A stretch of DNA of 64,000 nucleotides from Paenibacillus albidus. Its GTDB lineage: Bacteria > Bacillota > Bacilli > Paenibacillales > Paenibacillaceae. Of the stretch, positions 17,330 to 25,911 are shown piece by piece (position 1 is the stretch's first letter; every line of letters begins with the position of its first letter). Position numbers and translations under genes: made by a program. The stretch is from the NCBI RefSeq assembly GCF_014644435.1, contig NZ_BMKR01000027.1, positions 1-64,000 on the forward strand, in the 5' to 3' direction. The notes beneath the pieces are model-generated. The model was given only the letters and a program-made list of their open reading frames with translations, had not been told where the DNA came from and made no database searches.

Positions 17330-18544
17330 TTATTTAGAAATGGAGTTCCGCTCAGCATAAGGGAACAATGCCGCCAGCGCTTGATCGAAATCTGCGATAA
17401 TATCGTCCACATCCTCCAGCCCGACCGAAATGCGGATCAAACCGTCCGTAATCCCGAATCGAACCCGCTCCTTCTGCGGAATGGAAGCGTGGGTCATAGA
17501 GGCCGGATGCTGCACCAGCGTCTCCGGATCTCCCAGGCTGAAAGAAATCATCGCCAGCTTGAGCGAGTTGATCAGCTTCTTCCCTTCTGTCAACCCTCCT
17601 TTGACTTCGAAGGAGACGATACCGCCCATGCCTTTCATCTGCGCAAGAGCCAGCTTGTGCTGGGGATGGGATTCAAGACCCGGATAGAACACTCTTTCGA
17701 TATAAGGATGAGCCTCGAGATATTCAGCGACTGTCTGGGCGTTGCGGCAATGTCTTTCAACCCGCAAGGCCAACGTCTTCATTCCTCTAAGAATCAGGAA
17801 TGAGTCCCAAGCGTTCAGATTCTGCCCCAAATCACCCATCAGCTTTTTTCTCATAAAGCGGATCATATCTTTGTCGCCTATGACAAATCCGGCCAGCACA
17901 TCCCCATGACCATTGATGTATTTAGTGGCACTGTGCACTACAACATCGGCTCCAAGCTCCAAAGGCTTTTGCAGACAAGGGCTCATAAAGGTGTTGTCAA
18001 CAATGACGGGAAGCTTATGCAGCTTGCAGGCTTGGGTAATTTGCTTAATATCAAGGACCGTCAGCTTCGGGTTGGAGGGGGTTTCTATATAGACAGCTTT
18101 CGTATTGGGCTTAATCGCCTGGAGCATTGCCGCAATATCCGTACAATCGACAAAGTCGCATTCGATACCGAAACGGGGTGCGAGGGAAGTCAGGAAGTTA
18201 TATGTGCCGCCGTACACATCCTTTGTTACCAGGACATGATCTCCATGCTTCAGGAAGCCAAGCAGGGCAATGGAGATGGCGGCCATTCCGCTGGAAACAC
18301 CCAAGGCATCTTCGCCGCCTTCCAGTGCCGCGATCTTTTTCTCCAATATACGGGAGGTCGGATTTCCGTATCTGCCGTAATATACGCCTTCCGCTTCACC
18401 CGCCACCACGGATGCTGCTGTTTCCGCATCAGGAAACGCATAGGCAACCGCAGGGGTAACACTTTGGGAAATGGCGCCCGTCCGGGGATCGGGAGACTGG
18501 CTCTCATGAATAATCTGTGTGTCGATCTTCCATTCTGATTGCAT
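17330..18544 (-). CDS. PLP-dependent Cys/Met-metabolism enzyme (cystathionine gamma-lyase/synthase type)
   Basis: A 404-residue fold-type I enzyme. Key parts are TPAVAYAFPDAETAASV, YYGRYGNPTSRILE (phosphate and active-site Tyr/Arg), VSSGMAAIS, VYIETPSNPKLTVLDI, VDNTFMSPCLQKPLELGADVVVHSATKYINGHGD (Asp and Schiff-base Lys) and the C-terminal SLGDPETLVQHPASMTHA. These give a gamma-lyase, gamma-synthase or methionine gamma-lyase; the sequence alone does not decide. In this operon it could release a thiol from the deacylated amino acid. It follows the GntR gene directly, with a six-base gap. Confidence 0.92.
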   Translation of the reverse strand: MQSEWKIDTQIIHESQSPDPRTGAISQSVTPAVAYAFPDAETAASVVAGEAEGVYYGRYGNPTSRILEKKIAALEGGEDALGVSSGMAAISIALLGFLKHGDHVLVTKDVYGGTYNFLTSLAPRFGIECDFVDCTDIAAMLQAIKPNTKAVYIETPSNPKLTVLDIKQITQACKLHKLPVIVDNTFMSPCLQKPLELGADVVVHSATKYINGHGDVLAGFVIGDKDMIRFMRKKLMGDLGQNLNAWDSFLILRGMKTLALRVERHCRNAQTVAEYLEAHPYIERVFYPGLESHPQHKLALAQMKGMGGIVSFEVKGGLTEGKKLINSLKLAMISFSLGDPETLVQHPASMTHASIPQKERVRFGITDGLIRISVGLEDVDDIIADFDQALAALFPYAERNSISK

Positions 18545-18550
18545 GCTGGC

Positions 18551-19231
18551 TCAGTCCTTTCTGGTTTTGTCAACCTCTTTTAGACGTTTCAGCGCCGTGG
18601 ACAAACTGTTGGATATGTGATCCTGCATCACTTTTTCCGCGCCCTCTTCATCTCTGTCAACGATCATCTGCAAAATCAGGCTATGCTCTTCATAGGCCTG
18701 CGTGTTCCACTCTCCGTGAAGGGAGACGTAGCGGCAATAACGTAGCGTGTGATCCCTGAGCTGGCCCAAGATTCTTTCAAAAGTATGCAGGCCGCTGATT
18801 TCCGATAAATAATCATGAAATTCAAAGCCAAACGGGAGCGCATCCTGATCGGAGCCTAAGTGCAAGGATTGATTCGTTTTTTCAACCATCGCCGTCATAT
18901 GCTGAATATCTTGCGGTGTGGCGTTTTTGGCGGCATTTTTGGCAATATGTCCTTCCAGCATGCCGCGAACGAGAAAGATCTCTTCCAGCTCTTCCAAAGT
19001 CACGGGCGCTACCTTCAGCCTCCCATTTGGCTGGCGGACAAGAAAATCCTCATTCTCCAGACGCTGGATGGCCTCTCTCAATGGAGTACGGCTGACGCCT
19101 AGCAGTGCGGCAAGGCTTTCTTCATGCACGTTTTGACCTGGTTTCAGTTCGTTGTCAATGATTTTCTGCTTCAGTTCAAAATACGTATTATCCTTGGACA
19201 ACCTGCGTGTCCGTAACATTGAGCTGCTCAT
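18551..19231 (-). CDS. GntR-family regulator, FadR subfamily
   Basis: A 226-residue regulator. The winged helix covers about 15-80 (YFELKQKIIDNELKPGQNVHEESLAALLGVSRTPLREAIQRLENEDFLV), followed by an all-helical FCD ligand domain with the metal-site histidines (FEFHDYLSEISG, LRDHTLRYCRYVSLHG, YEEHSLILQMI, DHISNSLS). It is the first gene of the block down to the VOC gene, so it probably controls the whole operon and itself through the palindrome at 19298-19313. Confidence 0.92.
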   Translation of the reverse strand: MSSSMLRTRRLSKDNTYFELKQKIIDNELKPGQNVHEESLAALLGVSRTPLREAIQRLENEDFLVRQPNGRLKVAPVTLEELEEIFLVRGMLEGHIAKNAAKNATPQDIQHMTAMVEKTNQSLHLGSDQDALPFGFEFHDYLSEISGLHTFERILGQLRDHTLRYCRYVSLHGEWNTQAYEEHSLILQMIVDRDEEGAEKVMQDHISNSLSTALKRLKEVDKTRKD

Positions 19232-19670
19232 TAGCGCATCCCCTCTAATTCCGAATTCTTAAGTCCAAGCTCTTAATTGTGCATTTGTGTAATTGTATAA
19301 TTGTATACAATTAATGCTGAGGTCCCACCCCACTCTTTCCCTTTTTCACTTCGGTTTGTAGATTTAGGTTTATAATACCGATTGAAAATCACTTTGTCTA
19401 TACCTTCATGTCATTTTTCATTACATTTCTACATATTTTTCTTAAAAAAACGCTCTCAAAGATATTAATATCGAATTTCATGTAATATTAGATTACATAT
19501 AAAGCGCCCGGAATGCATAGCAACTCCTGCTCCAGCCTGCTTTTCAGGTAATGGGCATCTTGCGAAAATATTCCTTCTGGACTCTGCACAGATCACAAAG
19601 CCCTTCCTTCTACCTTCCACAGCCTGTCTACTTATCGAGCCTATCTCACCAAGCACTTTAAGCAGAAAAT
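19232..19670. other. Intergenic region upstream of the sulfur operon
   Basis: The part next to the GntR gene holds the operator described separately and is AT-rich. The rest (about 19320-19670) shows no convincing gene. A 71-codon open frame at 19465-19680 on the minus strand lacks a ribosome site and any recognisable pattern, and I leave it out. Confidence 0.6.
19298..19313. promoter_or_regulatory. Predicted GntR operator
   Basis: A 16-base perfect palindrome, TAATTGTA/TACAATTA. An additional AATTGTAT direct half-site abuts it at 19291-19298, and a weaker TAATTGTG lies at 19274. FadR-subfamily GntR regulators commonly bind ATTGTATACAAT-type sites. It is 67 bases before the regulator start, a fitting place for autoregulation and operon control. 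Confidence 0.75.
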
Positions 19671-19703
19671 AAAGAGACACTAAACGAAGATTAGTGTCTC
19701 TTT
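19671..19703. terminator. Terminator after the 19730-20425 gene
   Basis: A perfect 13-base stem (AAAGAGACACTAA / TTAGTGTCTCTTT) with a 7-base loop; on the minus strand it runs into TTTATTTTC. Confidence 0.85.
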
Positions 19704-19729
19704 ACGTGTTATTTAAAGTTATATCGCCT

Positions 19730-20425
19730 TTAAAGGTCATATTGACGAATAAAATCCTCAAGCGAATCACATAGATATTCGGCATGACTTTGATTAAAGA
19801 CTTCAGTATAGGCTGGATGTAAAATAACTTTTGTCGGGCGATAGTGCACAATATAAACATGTCTGTGCTTATCTATAGCGGCGTATCTATTCTCATCCAG
19901 ACGCAGCACTGTATAATAGTGCCTATCTATTTTAAACAAACAAGTATGCTCAATATCCAACTTCTCCAAAAGTTCAAGCGGATATTTTTTTAATAAGCCT
20001 TTCAGCTTCTTCCGTTCACTTTGGTTCGTTAGCTGTTGAGTGATTTGAGCATGGGCCATGGATAGTTGATCAGGCACAAGTCCGAATCTATTAAAGTCGG
20101 GAATATAAAAGTGTGTCAAAATGTTATGATTGCCCAGTGCACGGAAAGGTAAAAAGCCTTGCGCTGTGGGACTGAATATCCCTAAATTATTAACTTCTGT
20201 CCGTATCGCCTGAAATGGAGCAAAAGGATCAAAGGTCTGGGTATCATAGCGGTAAAAGAGCTGGACTATCAACTCAGAATCATTCCAACTCCCTACCTTA
20301 TATTCATAATGAGTACAAGCCAAATGATTGGTATAGAGATCCGGCAGACGCTGCCTTAATGAACGATAGGTATGATCTATGAACGTTTTTATATCAAAAC
20401 CCTCATCTATGCTGTTCACCCGCAA
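19730..20425 (-). CDS. Hypothetical protein, 231 aa
   Basis: A soluble protein I do not recognise. It has no signal or membrane segment. Notable stretches are FIDHTYRSLRQRLPDLYTNHLACTHYEYK at the start, LTNQSERKKLKGLLKKYPLELLEKLDIEHTCLFKI in the middle, and a strand-rich end DRHYYTVLRLDENRYAAIDKHRHVYIVHY. The last part could be a small nucleotide- or lipid-binding fold, but nothing is diagnostic. It stands as a single gene with its own strong terminator. Confidence 0.7.
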   Translation of the reverse strand: MRVNSIDEGFDIKTFIDHTYRSLRQRLPDLYTNHLACTHYEYKVGSWNDSELIVQLFYRYDTQTFDPFAPFQAIRTEVNNLGIFSPTAQGFLPFRALGNHNILTHFYIPDFNRFGLVPDQLSMAHAQITQQLTNQSERKKLKGLLKKYPLELLEKLDIEHTCLFKIDRHYYTVLRLDENRYAAIDKHRHVYIVHYRPTKVILHPAYTEVFNQSHAEYLCDSLEDFIRQYDL

Positions 20426-20493
20426 AGCTCACTCCTTCTCCCAAAACGAGATGAATTGGATCTGCGGACTACGACTCTTCAGCGCCAATCCTC

Positions 20494-21369
20494 TCACAGC
20501 TCCGCAATCCGCCTCTGGATACGCGGAAACAACCCAAAGGCATTCTGGTAAAACACCTTCTCATGATGCTGCTCCGGTACAAGCCGGCGAACGAATTCTG
20601 CATACAGGTCGATCGGCGCGAGCGGCCAGTCGGTTCCGAAGAGCATTTTCTCGTAATGATCCGAATACACCAATGCCCGGCGGAAATGGTCCATGAATAA
20701 CGGCTCGTTCATGAACCGTTCAAAATGAGGCCGGTCACCCACCACAAGGCCGGACAAGTCGGCATACACATTCGGGTTCTTGGCCACCACTTCGGCTGCG
20801 TCCATTACCCAGGGATCACCCAGATGACAGATCATGAAGTTCACCCCGCGCTGCTGGTAGGCCAATTCATCTACAGTGAGCGGATGTGAATACTTGAGCA
20901 GACCGTTCATCGAGTAGGTATCGCCGGTATGAATTACCACAGGCATATCGTATTTGGCAGCCAGTTCATAGACCGGTGTGTAGATTGGGTCATAGACGTA
21001 ATGATGGTAGTACCCGGCATACAGCTTGATTCCCGCTACCTCGGGAGCTTGTAACCGCGTTTCGATCCGGTCAAACTCCTGTTGAGCTTGCTTCCCGGTG
21101 AGCCGGTTTGGATTGATGCCGACGCATTCCATCAGGAACGGTGGAACACTGTCTTCCAGGTCAAGGCCCATTGGATTGGGTGAATTGGAGTCAGGAAAAG
21201 CGCCCTTGGTCTGCTCCGTGACGCCCATTCCGATGCCAAGAAAAACGTCATTTTTGTCAAACTCCGCCTTGAGGCCTGCGGCGGTGTAATCAACTTTGGC
21301 CAGCTCCATCGCTGTGTGATGAAAGCTGTCGATATCTGACAGATGGATATGAATATCAATGATCGGCAT
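20494..21369 (-). CDS. Amidohydrolase-2 family metal-dependent hydrolase
   Basis: A 291-residue TIM-barrel hydrolase (PF04909 type). It opens MPIIDIHIHLSD with the metal-binding HxH. Further ligand segments are MPVVIHTGDT (His), INFMICHLGDPWVMDAAEV (His), VYADLSGL and LFGTDWPLAP (catalytic Asp). The family hydrolyses or decarboxylates small substrates. Its start overlaps the end of the 1056-residue GNAT fusion by 14 bases, so the two are translated together and likely act on the same pathway. Confidence 0.9.
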   Translation of the reverse strand: MPIIDIHIHLSDIDSFHHTAMELAKVDYTAAGLKAEFDKNDVFLGIGMGVTEQTKGAFPDSNSPNPMGLDLEDSVPPFLMECVGINPNRLTGKQAQQEFDRIETRLQAPEVAGIKLYAGYYHHYVYDPIYTPVYELAAKYDMPVVIHTGDTYSMNGLLKYSHPLTVDELAYQQRGVNFMICHLGDPWVMDAAEVVAKNPNVYADLSGLVVGDRPHFERFMNEPLFMDHFRRALVYSDHYEKMLFGTDWPLAPIDLYAEFVRRLVPEQHHEKVFYQNAFGLFPRIQRRIAEL

Positions 21370-24300
21370 TTAAGGTCTCCTTTTTGTCGGAAGGATTGGC
21401 AAAGGTCAGCTTAAGAAGGCCTTGGATATCCTCCAGGTTCAGCGCGATTCGTCCCAGAATCAGAAAGATCGGCTGCGTCCAGACCGTTTCACCATGGCGA
21501 AGAGTAAGCTGGTGTTCCACACCGTGACTGACTACCTTGTTATTAACATAAGCAGATGAATTCTGATTAGGATAACTGTTTACCACATGCAGCATATCCT
21601 GACGGGAAACTGCGCCGATTCGCACAAGCCCCTTGGAATGAAGTTCAGCTTCCAGCTTGCCGTGGAGGTATTGTCCTTCACCGGGAATTTCGATCCATCC
21701 TTCTGAGAAGACAGGCGAAGGTTGCAAAAAAAGATAATCTGCCAGCGAATAATGCGGCAGAAGCGCACCACTCTCATTGGTAACCGAGTGCAACATACAG
21801 AGCACAGGGACACCAGGCAGCATAAGGTAATGCTGGTCGACCGTAATTCCCCGATACGTTTCGTGTTTCTGGATGCGGGTGGTCATACGGATTCCCGTCC
21901 AGACATTTCCTTGCTCATCCCTGCGCTCCACCGTGGCCGCCTCTCTTGGCTCCTGCTGCCGGCTGAAGCCGCTGATGCCAGGGATATCTACGCCAAGTCC
22001 GCCATGCCAGGGATTCCACCACGAACGCGGGACCGGCTCCGGATACGAGCTGTCCAGCCATTCTTCCCCCCGGTGCTTCAGGGAATGCACAACGCTGCCG
22101 AATCCGGGGGCAGCCGCTATGGAGAGAACTCCGTTGTTCACCGTGTATACAGGACCGGCCGCTCCTTCTTCTATTTCACAAATGACGTTTGCTTCCGTCC
22201 GGGGGAACCACAGTGCAGACCGCTCCTGGATCCGGTCCTCACCGCGATATACCGCCCGCACCTTCCAACCGGATTCATTGTTCTTCTGGCTATTTTTTTC
22301 CTCAGGAGAGAAATCCACATGCGCAAAGTGCAGGTCCTGCTCTCGGCTCAGCTCAATGTCGGCGACCTTCCGCTCCGCTTCCCCATCACTTTGCGCATAA
22401 AGTTCGAGCCTCCCGGCCAGTGGAACCGTCTTGCGTTCGATTAGCGCCGCACTCAGCGTCCCTGCCACGAACGGATTACCGCTGCCCAGCGCCAGTTCGA
22501 GATGATTGTCCAGCACCGGAACTACCGGATTCGGCAATTTCCGGGCGAAGGAGCGAAAATCCGACCACTTGGCGAAGGCGTTCAGCGCAAATACAGTCGG
22601 CTTCGTCTTCACTGCGGCTCCGGCAGCGATTCGGCCGAGATCATGCTCCAGTCCGAGCGGATATTCCGAGCGAAGCAGCTTCAGGGAAGGGTCCCAGCAG
22701 ATACCGCAAGCGAAATTCGCTTCCTGGCTGAACAGCCAGTTCTCAGTGATCTGAGCGCTGTCCCATTGATTCGGATCGCTGGAGTAAGCCTCGCCCAGAT
22801 CGACATAACGGCCTTGGTAGGGCAGGATGAGCCGCTTGCCGAAGAAACCGAAGTTCGTCAGCAGATACAGGTTCTCTTCCAGCCTTGTACTGCTGATATT
22901 ACAGATTTCATGATGAAATTCGGCGATGCCGCTTGCGTACAGCTTGGACACTGACTTGATCTGCAGGCCGGGGAAGTCTTCGGACTCGTAGAGGGCTTCG
23001 AGAACCTGACTCTCCCCTTCCGGATAGAACTTCACTTCTGTGGCCTGCTTCTTGGAGAATTCCTCTGCGAACGGCTTACCCAGCTTCGGATAGTTCCACC
23101 AAAAGCTATGATGGGAGCCTGGATACTCCACCCACATATTATTATCGAGCTTGCTCAGGTGAAGGGAGTATGCACCGTTCACGGCGACCCATTGATCCCC
23201 GTTCTCCCCTCCGTAACGGCCTCTCGTTCCCTTCATCAGAACGGACAGCTTGCTGGTGAAGGAAATCGCCTTCCCTCCCGCCGGAACAGCTGTTACCTCA
23301 ATTTCGCGCGAGTAGAGTCCGTAAGACTGTAAGATGAAGGGTAACGGTACTGAGGCTTTACCCTTAGCGGAAACCGTGAAGCGTACCGAACGTTCGGCCC
23401 ATTCCACGAATTCATCCTCCGGCAAATCAAACGAGAACTCCGCATCCGTGGTGAAATTGTTCTCTACATTCAGATACAGCTCAGCCGGAATGCCCGGCTG
23501 CAGCTCCCTGGCTGGCAGCACCATCTTCATCTTGACCGGAAATTTCGGAGCGATGCCAATACGGAACTCGGCCCGCCTGCCACCGATGATCCAGGTACTC
23601 TTCACTACGGGATGGGTCTTCTTGTCGTTCTGCTCCTCCAGAATCGGGTCTAACTCGAATTCCCCCTCCACGATTACCGTTTCGCCCGAAGCGATCGTTC
23701 GTGAGGCATCCAGGGCGAACCGAATACACTTATCGTCCTGACCCTTGATCTCTATCGTAAGTTCGGCTCTTGAGCGGTTCTCGATACGATAGCGAACCTT
23801 ATAGGCGGAACCGAACACGAGATCATGCTCATCCATCTCAGTAGAGATTGCATATTCGGGCGTGTCGAGAGCGGTCAGCCCGCGGCCGGTCTTCTCAAAC
23901 TCGGCTCGCAAGGCAAGCTCCCCCTTCTGCCAGGTGTAATCCAGGAAATCGAAACCTCGCTCATAATGGCCATCCGGCTCAATGATGAGTTCCCGGGTGC
24001 TGTCAACATACCAATCCAGCTCCTCGAAATAAGGGGCGAGCGCTTCGGTTTGTAATACCGTCGGAATGAAGTTCATCAGGTGGACGTAATCATCATTCCG
24101 CTCCCAGAAGAACCCGCATTTCTTGTACATCGGTACAGCCTTGGTGTTACCTGCCCAGGTGAACAGATCCAGCCTTGGCCAACCCGCTTCGACGGTCTTG
24201 CGGACGGCGTTCAATATCAAATTACGGCCGACCTTATGGCCGTGATAATCGGGCCGCACATTCAGCAGCGGAACATATAAAGCCCCTTCGTCTTGACGGT

Positions 24301-24526
24301 AGTGGGCAAAGCTGCAGAAGCCGACAACCTCCTTGCCGTCCACAGCCAGAAACGCATGGAGATTAGACGATATTTCCAACTCCCGACGCACACTGTCTTC
24401 CGTTCTCTGGTTGGTGCCGCCGCCCCAACTTTCGTTGCTGCGGTTCCACATATCTGCGAGTGCTCCGGCGTAAGATGGGTCGTATTCGATAATGCGGATT
24501 TGTTCAGTAGTGGTATTGGATGACAT
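21356..24526 (-). CDS. Large fusion protein: N-terminal GNAT acetyltransferase plus beta-rich domains
   Basis: A 1056-residue protein without signal peptide. Residues about 8-150 form a GNAT domain: IIEYDPSYAGALADMWNRS, VVGFCSFAHY, VPLLNVRPDYHGHKVGRNLI (acetyl-CoA loop) and AVPMYKKCGFFWER. Residues about 160-440 look like immunoglobulin or NEW3-like sandwiches (KVRYRIENRSRAELTIEIKG). From about 445 to 1045 there is a large strand-rich part with motifs such as NMWVEYPGSHHSFWWN, WNPWHGGLGVDIPG and SYPNQNSSAYVNNK, recalling mutarotase-like or glycoside-binding folds. This layout is unusual. With the overlapping amidohydrolase it may modify an amino sugar or similar ligand; the substrate is unknown. 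Confidence 0.85.
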   Translation of the reverse strand: MSSNTTTEQIRIIEYDPSYAGALADMWNRSNESWGGGTNQRTEDSVRRELEISSNLHAFLAVDGKEVVGFCSFAHYRQDEGALYVPLLNVRPDYHGHKVGRNLILNAVRKTVEAGWPRLDLFTWAGNTKAVPMYKKCGFFWERNDDYVHLMNFIPTVLQTEALAPYFEELDWYVDSTRELIIEPDGHYERGFDFLDYTWQKGELALRAEFEKTGRGLTALDTPEYAISTEMDEHDLVFGSAYKVRYRIENRSRAELTIEIKGQDDKCIRFALDASRTIASGETVIVEGEFELDPILEEQNDKKTHPVVKSTWIIGGRRAEFRIGIAPKFPVKMKMVLPARELQPGIPAELYLNVENNFTTDAEFSFDLPEDEFVEWAERSVRFTVSAKGKASVPLPFILQSYGLYSREIEVTAVPAGGKAISFTSKLSVLMKGTRGRYGGENGDQWVAVNGAYSLHLSKLDNNMWVEYPGSHHSFWWNYPKLGKPFAEEFSKKQATEVKFYPEGESQVLEALYESEDFPGLQIKSVSKLYASGIAEFHHEICNISSTRLEENLYLLTNFGFFGKRLILPYQGRYVDLGEAYSSDPNQWDSAQITENWLFSQEANFACGICWDPSLKLLRSEYPLGLEHDLGRIAAGAAVKTKPTVFALNAFAKWSDFRSFARKLPNPVVPVLDNHLELALGSGNPFVAGTLSAALIERKTVPLAGRLELYAQSDGEAERKVADIELSREQDLHFAHVDFSPEEKNSQKNNESGWKVRAVYRGEDRIQERSALWFPRTEANVICEIEEGAAGPVYTVNNGVLSIAAAPGFGSVVHSLKHRGEEWLDSSYPEPVPRSWWNPWHGGLGVDIPGISGFSRQQEPREAATVERRDEQGNVWTGIRMTTRIQKHETYRGITVDQHYLMLPGVPVLCMLHSVTNESGALLPHYSLADYLFLQPSPVFSEGWIEIPGEGQYLHGKLEAELHSKGLVRIGAVSRQDMLHVVNSYPNQNSSAYVNNKVVSHGVEHQLTLRHGETVWTQPIFLILGRIALNLEDIQGLLKLTFANPSDKKETLNADH

Positions 24527-24672
24527 GTTCTCATCTCCTTATCTTCATCTAGTAGTGCAGCTCTCACAAATATTCCCATGAGCTATATTCCTATCATACT
24601 ATAAAATGGAAGTATATTAGAAATGTACGATCCACCAAGGAAGGGGATTGGGATGGAAGCTTTGGGGCGGTC

Positions 24673-24927
24673 CTAACGCTCCTCCCGTTCTTTGCTTTTA
24701 ATGGTGAAGCTACGGACTTTCATCCATTTCCCCGCAACCCACTCATCGATCGCTCCCGTTTTGGTTCTGACGCAAAATTTATGCTCCGTGCCCCGGTCAA
24801 AGCCTGATGCCTCAAACAATAAATCATCACCCGCTTGTCCTTTGTAATACACCTGCTTCAGTCCGAGCCTGTTTAATAACTCATGCTTTACATTTTCGAT
24901 ATATATACGCGAATATTCTTTGGGCAT
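24673..24927 (-). CDS. Small hypothetical protein, 84 aa
   Basis: A basic 84-residue soluble protein with alternating strands (LKQVYYKGQAGDDLLFEASGFD, HKFCVRTKTGAIDEWVAGKWMKVRSFTIKS). It starts after AGGAGGAACATCG and so is likely real. I do not recognise the family; the pattern would fit a small barrel. Confidence 0.7.
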   Translation of the reverse strand: MPKEYSRIYIENVKHELLNRLGLKQVYYKGQAGDDLLFEASGFDRGTEHKFCVRTKTGAIDEWVAGKWMKVRSFTIKSKEREER

Positions 24928-25033
24928 CGATGTTCCTCCTGAGATGTTCTTTTTCTTAATCTTTACTATACCAATATTTAGGCAACCCTGTTATCAATCA
25001 TACAGCTATATCCTCGAGAATTGAAACAAGAAC

Positions 25034-25067
25034 AAAAAAGGCGACCCTCCGTCAGGAGGAGTTGCCT
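25034..25067 (-). terminator. Terminator of the ABC exporter operon
   Basis: An imperfect stem (AGGCAACTCCTCC with GGAGGGTCGCCT) followed on the minus strand by six T residues. Confidence 0.85.
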
Positions 25068-25098
25068 AATCGTATCTTATATAGATTGGTATTTACCG

Positions 25099-25911
25099 TT
25101 ACGTGTGGCGCATGTAAGCGCGGACTGTAATCGGTGCGAAGATTGCCACGACAACAGCGGCGCCAATAAGCGAATATAACAGATCTGAGCCCATCGTTCC
25201 ATTATTGACAAGATCCCGGACAGCCGTAACCAGGTGGGAAATCGGGTTGATTGTTGCGAACCACCGGAGCCAATCAGGCATGGTATTGACCGGTACAAAA
25301 GCATTGGAGAGAAAGGTAATCGGGAACAGCACAATCATGGATATTCCTTGCACACTGGAAGCCGTACGCGCAATGACGCCGAAGAAAGCGAAGATCCAGC
25401 TGATGGCCCAGGAACATCCAATCACAAGAACCGCAGCGATGGCTACGTACCCGATCCCGCCTTCAGGACGAAAGCCCATCAAATACCCCATGATGAAGGT
25501 CAGCACAGTTGCTATCGTATAACGGACGGTATCAGCCAGCAGAGCACCCGCCAGTGGAGCAATCCTTGAAATAGGCAATGATTTGAAGCGGTCGAATACG
25601 CCCTTTTCCATATCCTCACGCAGCTGGACACCTGTAACAATTGAAGTCGTGATCACCGTCTGCACAAGGATACCCGGGATGATGACCGGCAAATAATTAA
25701 TTACATCACCTGAAATTGCCCCACCGAAGATATAGGTGAACATCAGGGTAAAAATAATCGGTTGAAGCGTTACATCAAACAGTTGCTCGGGTGTGCGTTT
25801 GATTTTCAGCAAACCGCGGTAAGCCATCGTGAGTGAATTCCGCACCGCCTGACCGAAGCTGGAATGGTTTTTGAGACGGCGCTCGGCGCCCGGTTTAATT
25901 AATGTACTCAT
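25099..25911 (-). CDS. DrrB-type ABC-2 exporter permease
   Basis: A 270-residue ABC-2 permease with six membrane helices and the family signature near the middle (MEKGVFDRFKSLPISRIAPLAGALLAD). The start at 25911 follows AGTGGAGGGGCAACAAT. It overlaps the end of the ATPase gene by 17 bases. The pattern FKSLPISR and the end TAVRDLVNNG are typical of daunorubicin-resistance-like (DrrB) exporters of drugs or lipids. Confidence 0.92.
   Translation of the reverse strand: MSTLIKPGAERRLKNHSSFGQAVRNSLTMAYRGLLKIKRTPEQLFDVTLQPIIFTLMFTYIFGGAISGDVINYLPVIIPGILVQTVITTSIVTGVQLREDMEKGVFDRFKSLPISRIAPLAGALLADTVRYTIATVLTFIMGYLMGFRPEGGIGYVAIAAVLVIGCSWAISWIFAFFGVIARTASSVQGISMIVLFPITFLSNAFVPVNTMPDWLRWFATINPISHLVTAVRDLVNNGTMGSDLLYSLIGAAVVVAIFAPITVRAYMRHT

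Noticed and set aside
19232..19340. S-box (SAM) riboswitch before the sulfur operon
   Set aside because: The leader is too short and lacks the conserved S-box core; only the GntR palindrome is seen.
19465..19680. 71-codon frame before the terminator at 19671
   Set aside because: No ribosome site, no family pattern, and it overlaps a terminator stem.
21722..22731. Several long plus-strand frames
   Set aside because: All are antisense to the 1056-residue fusion gene, a result of its high GC third positions.
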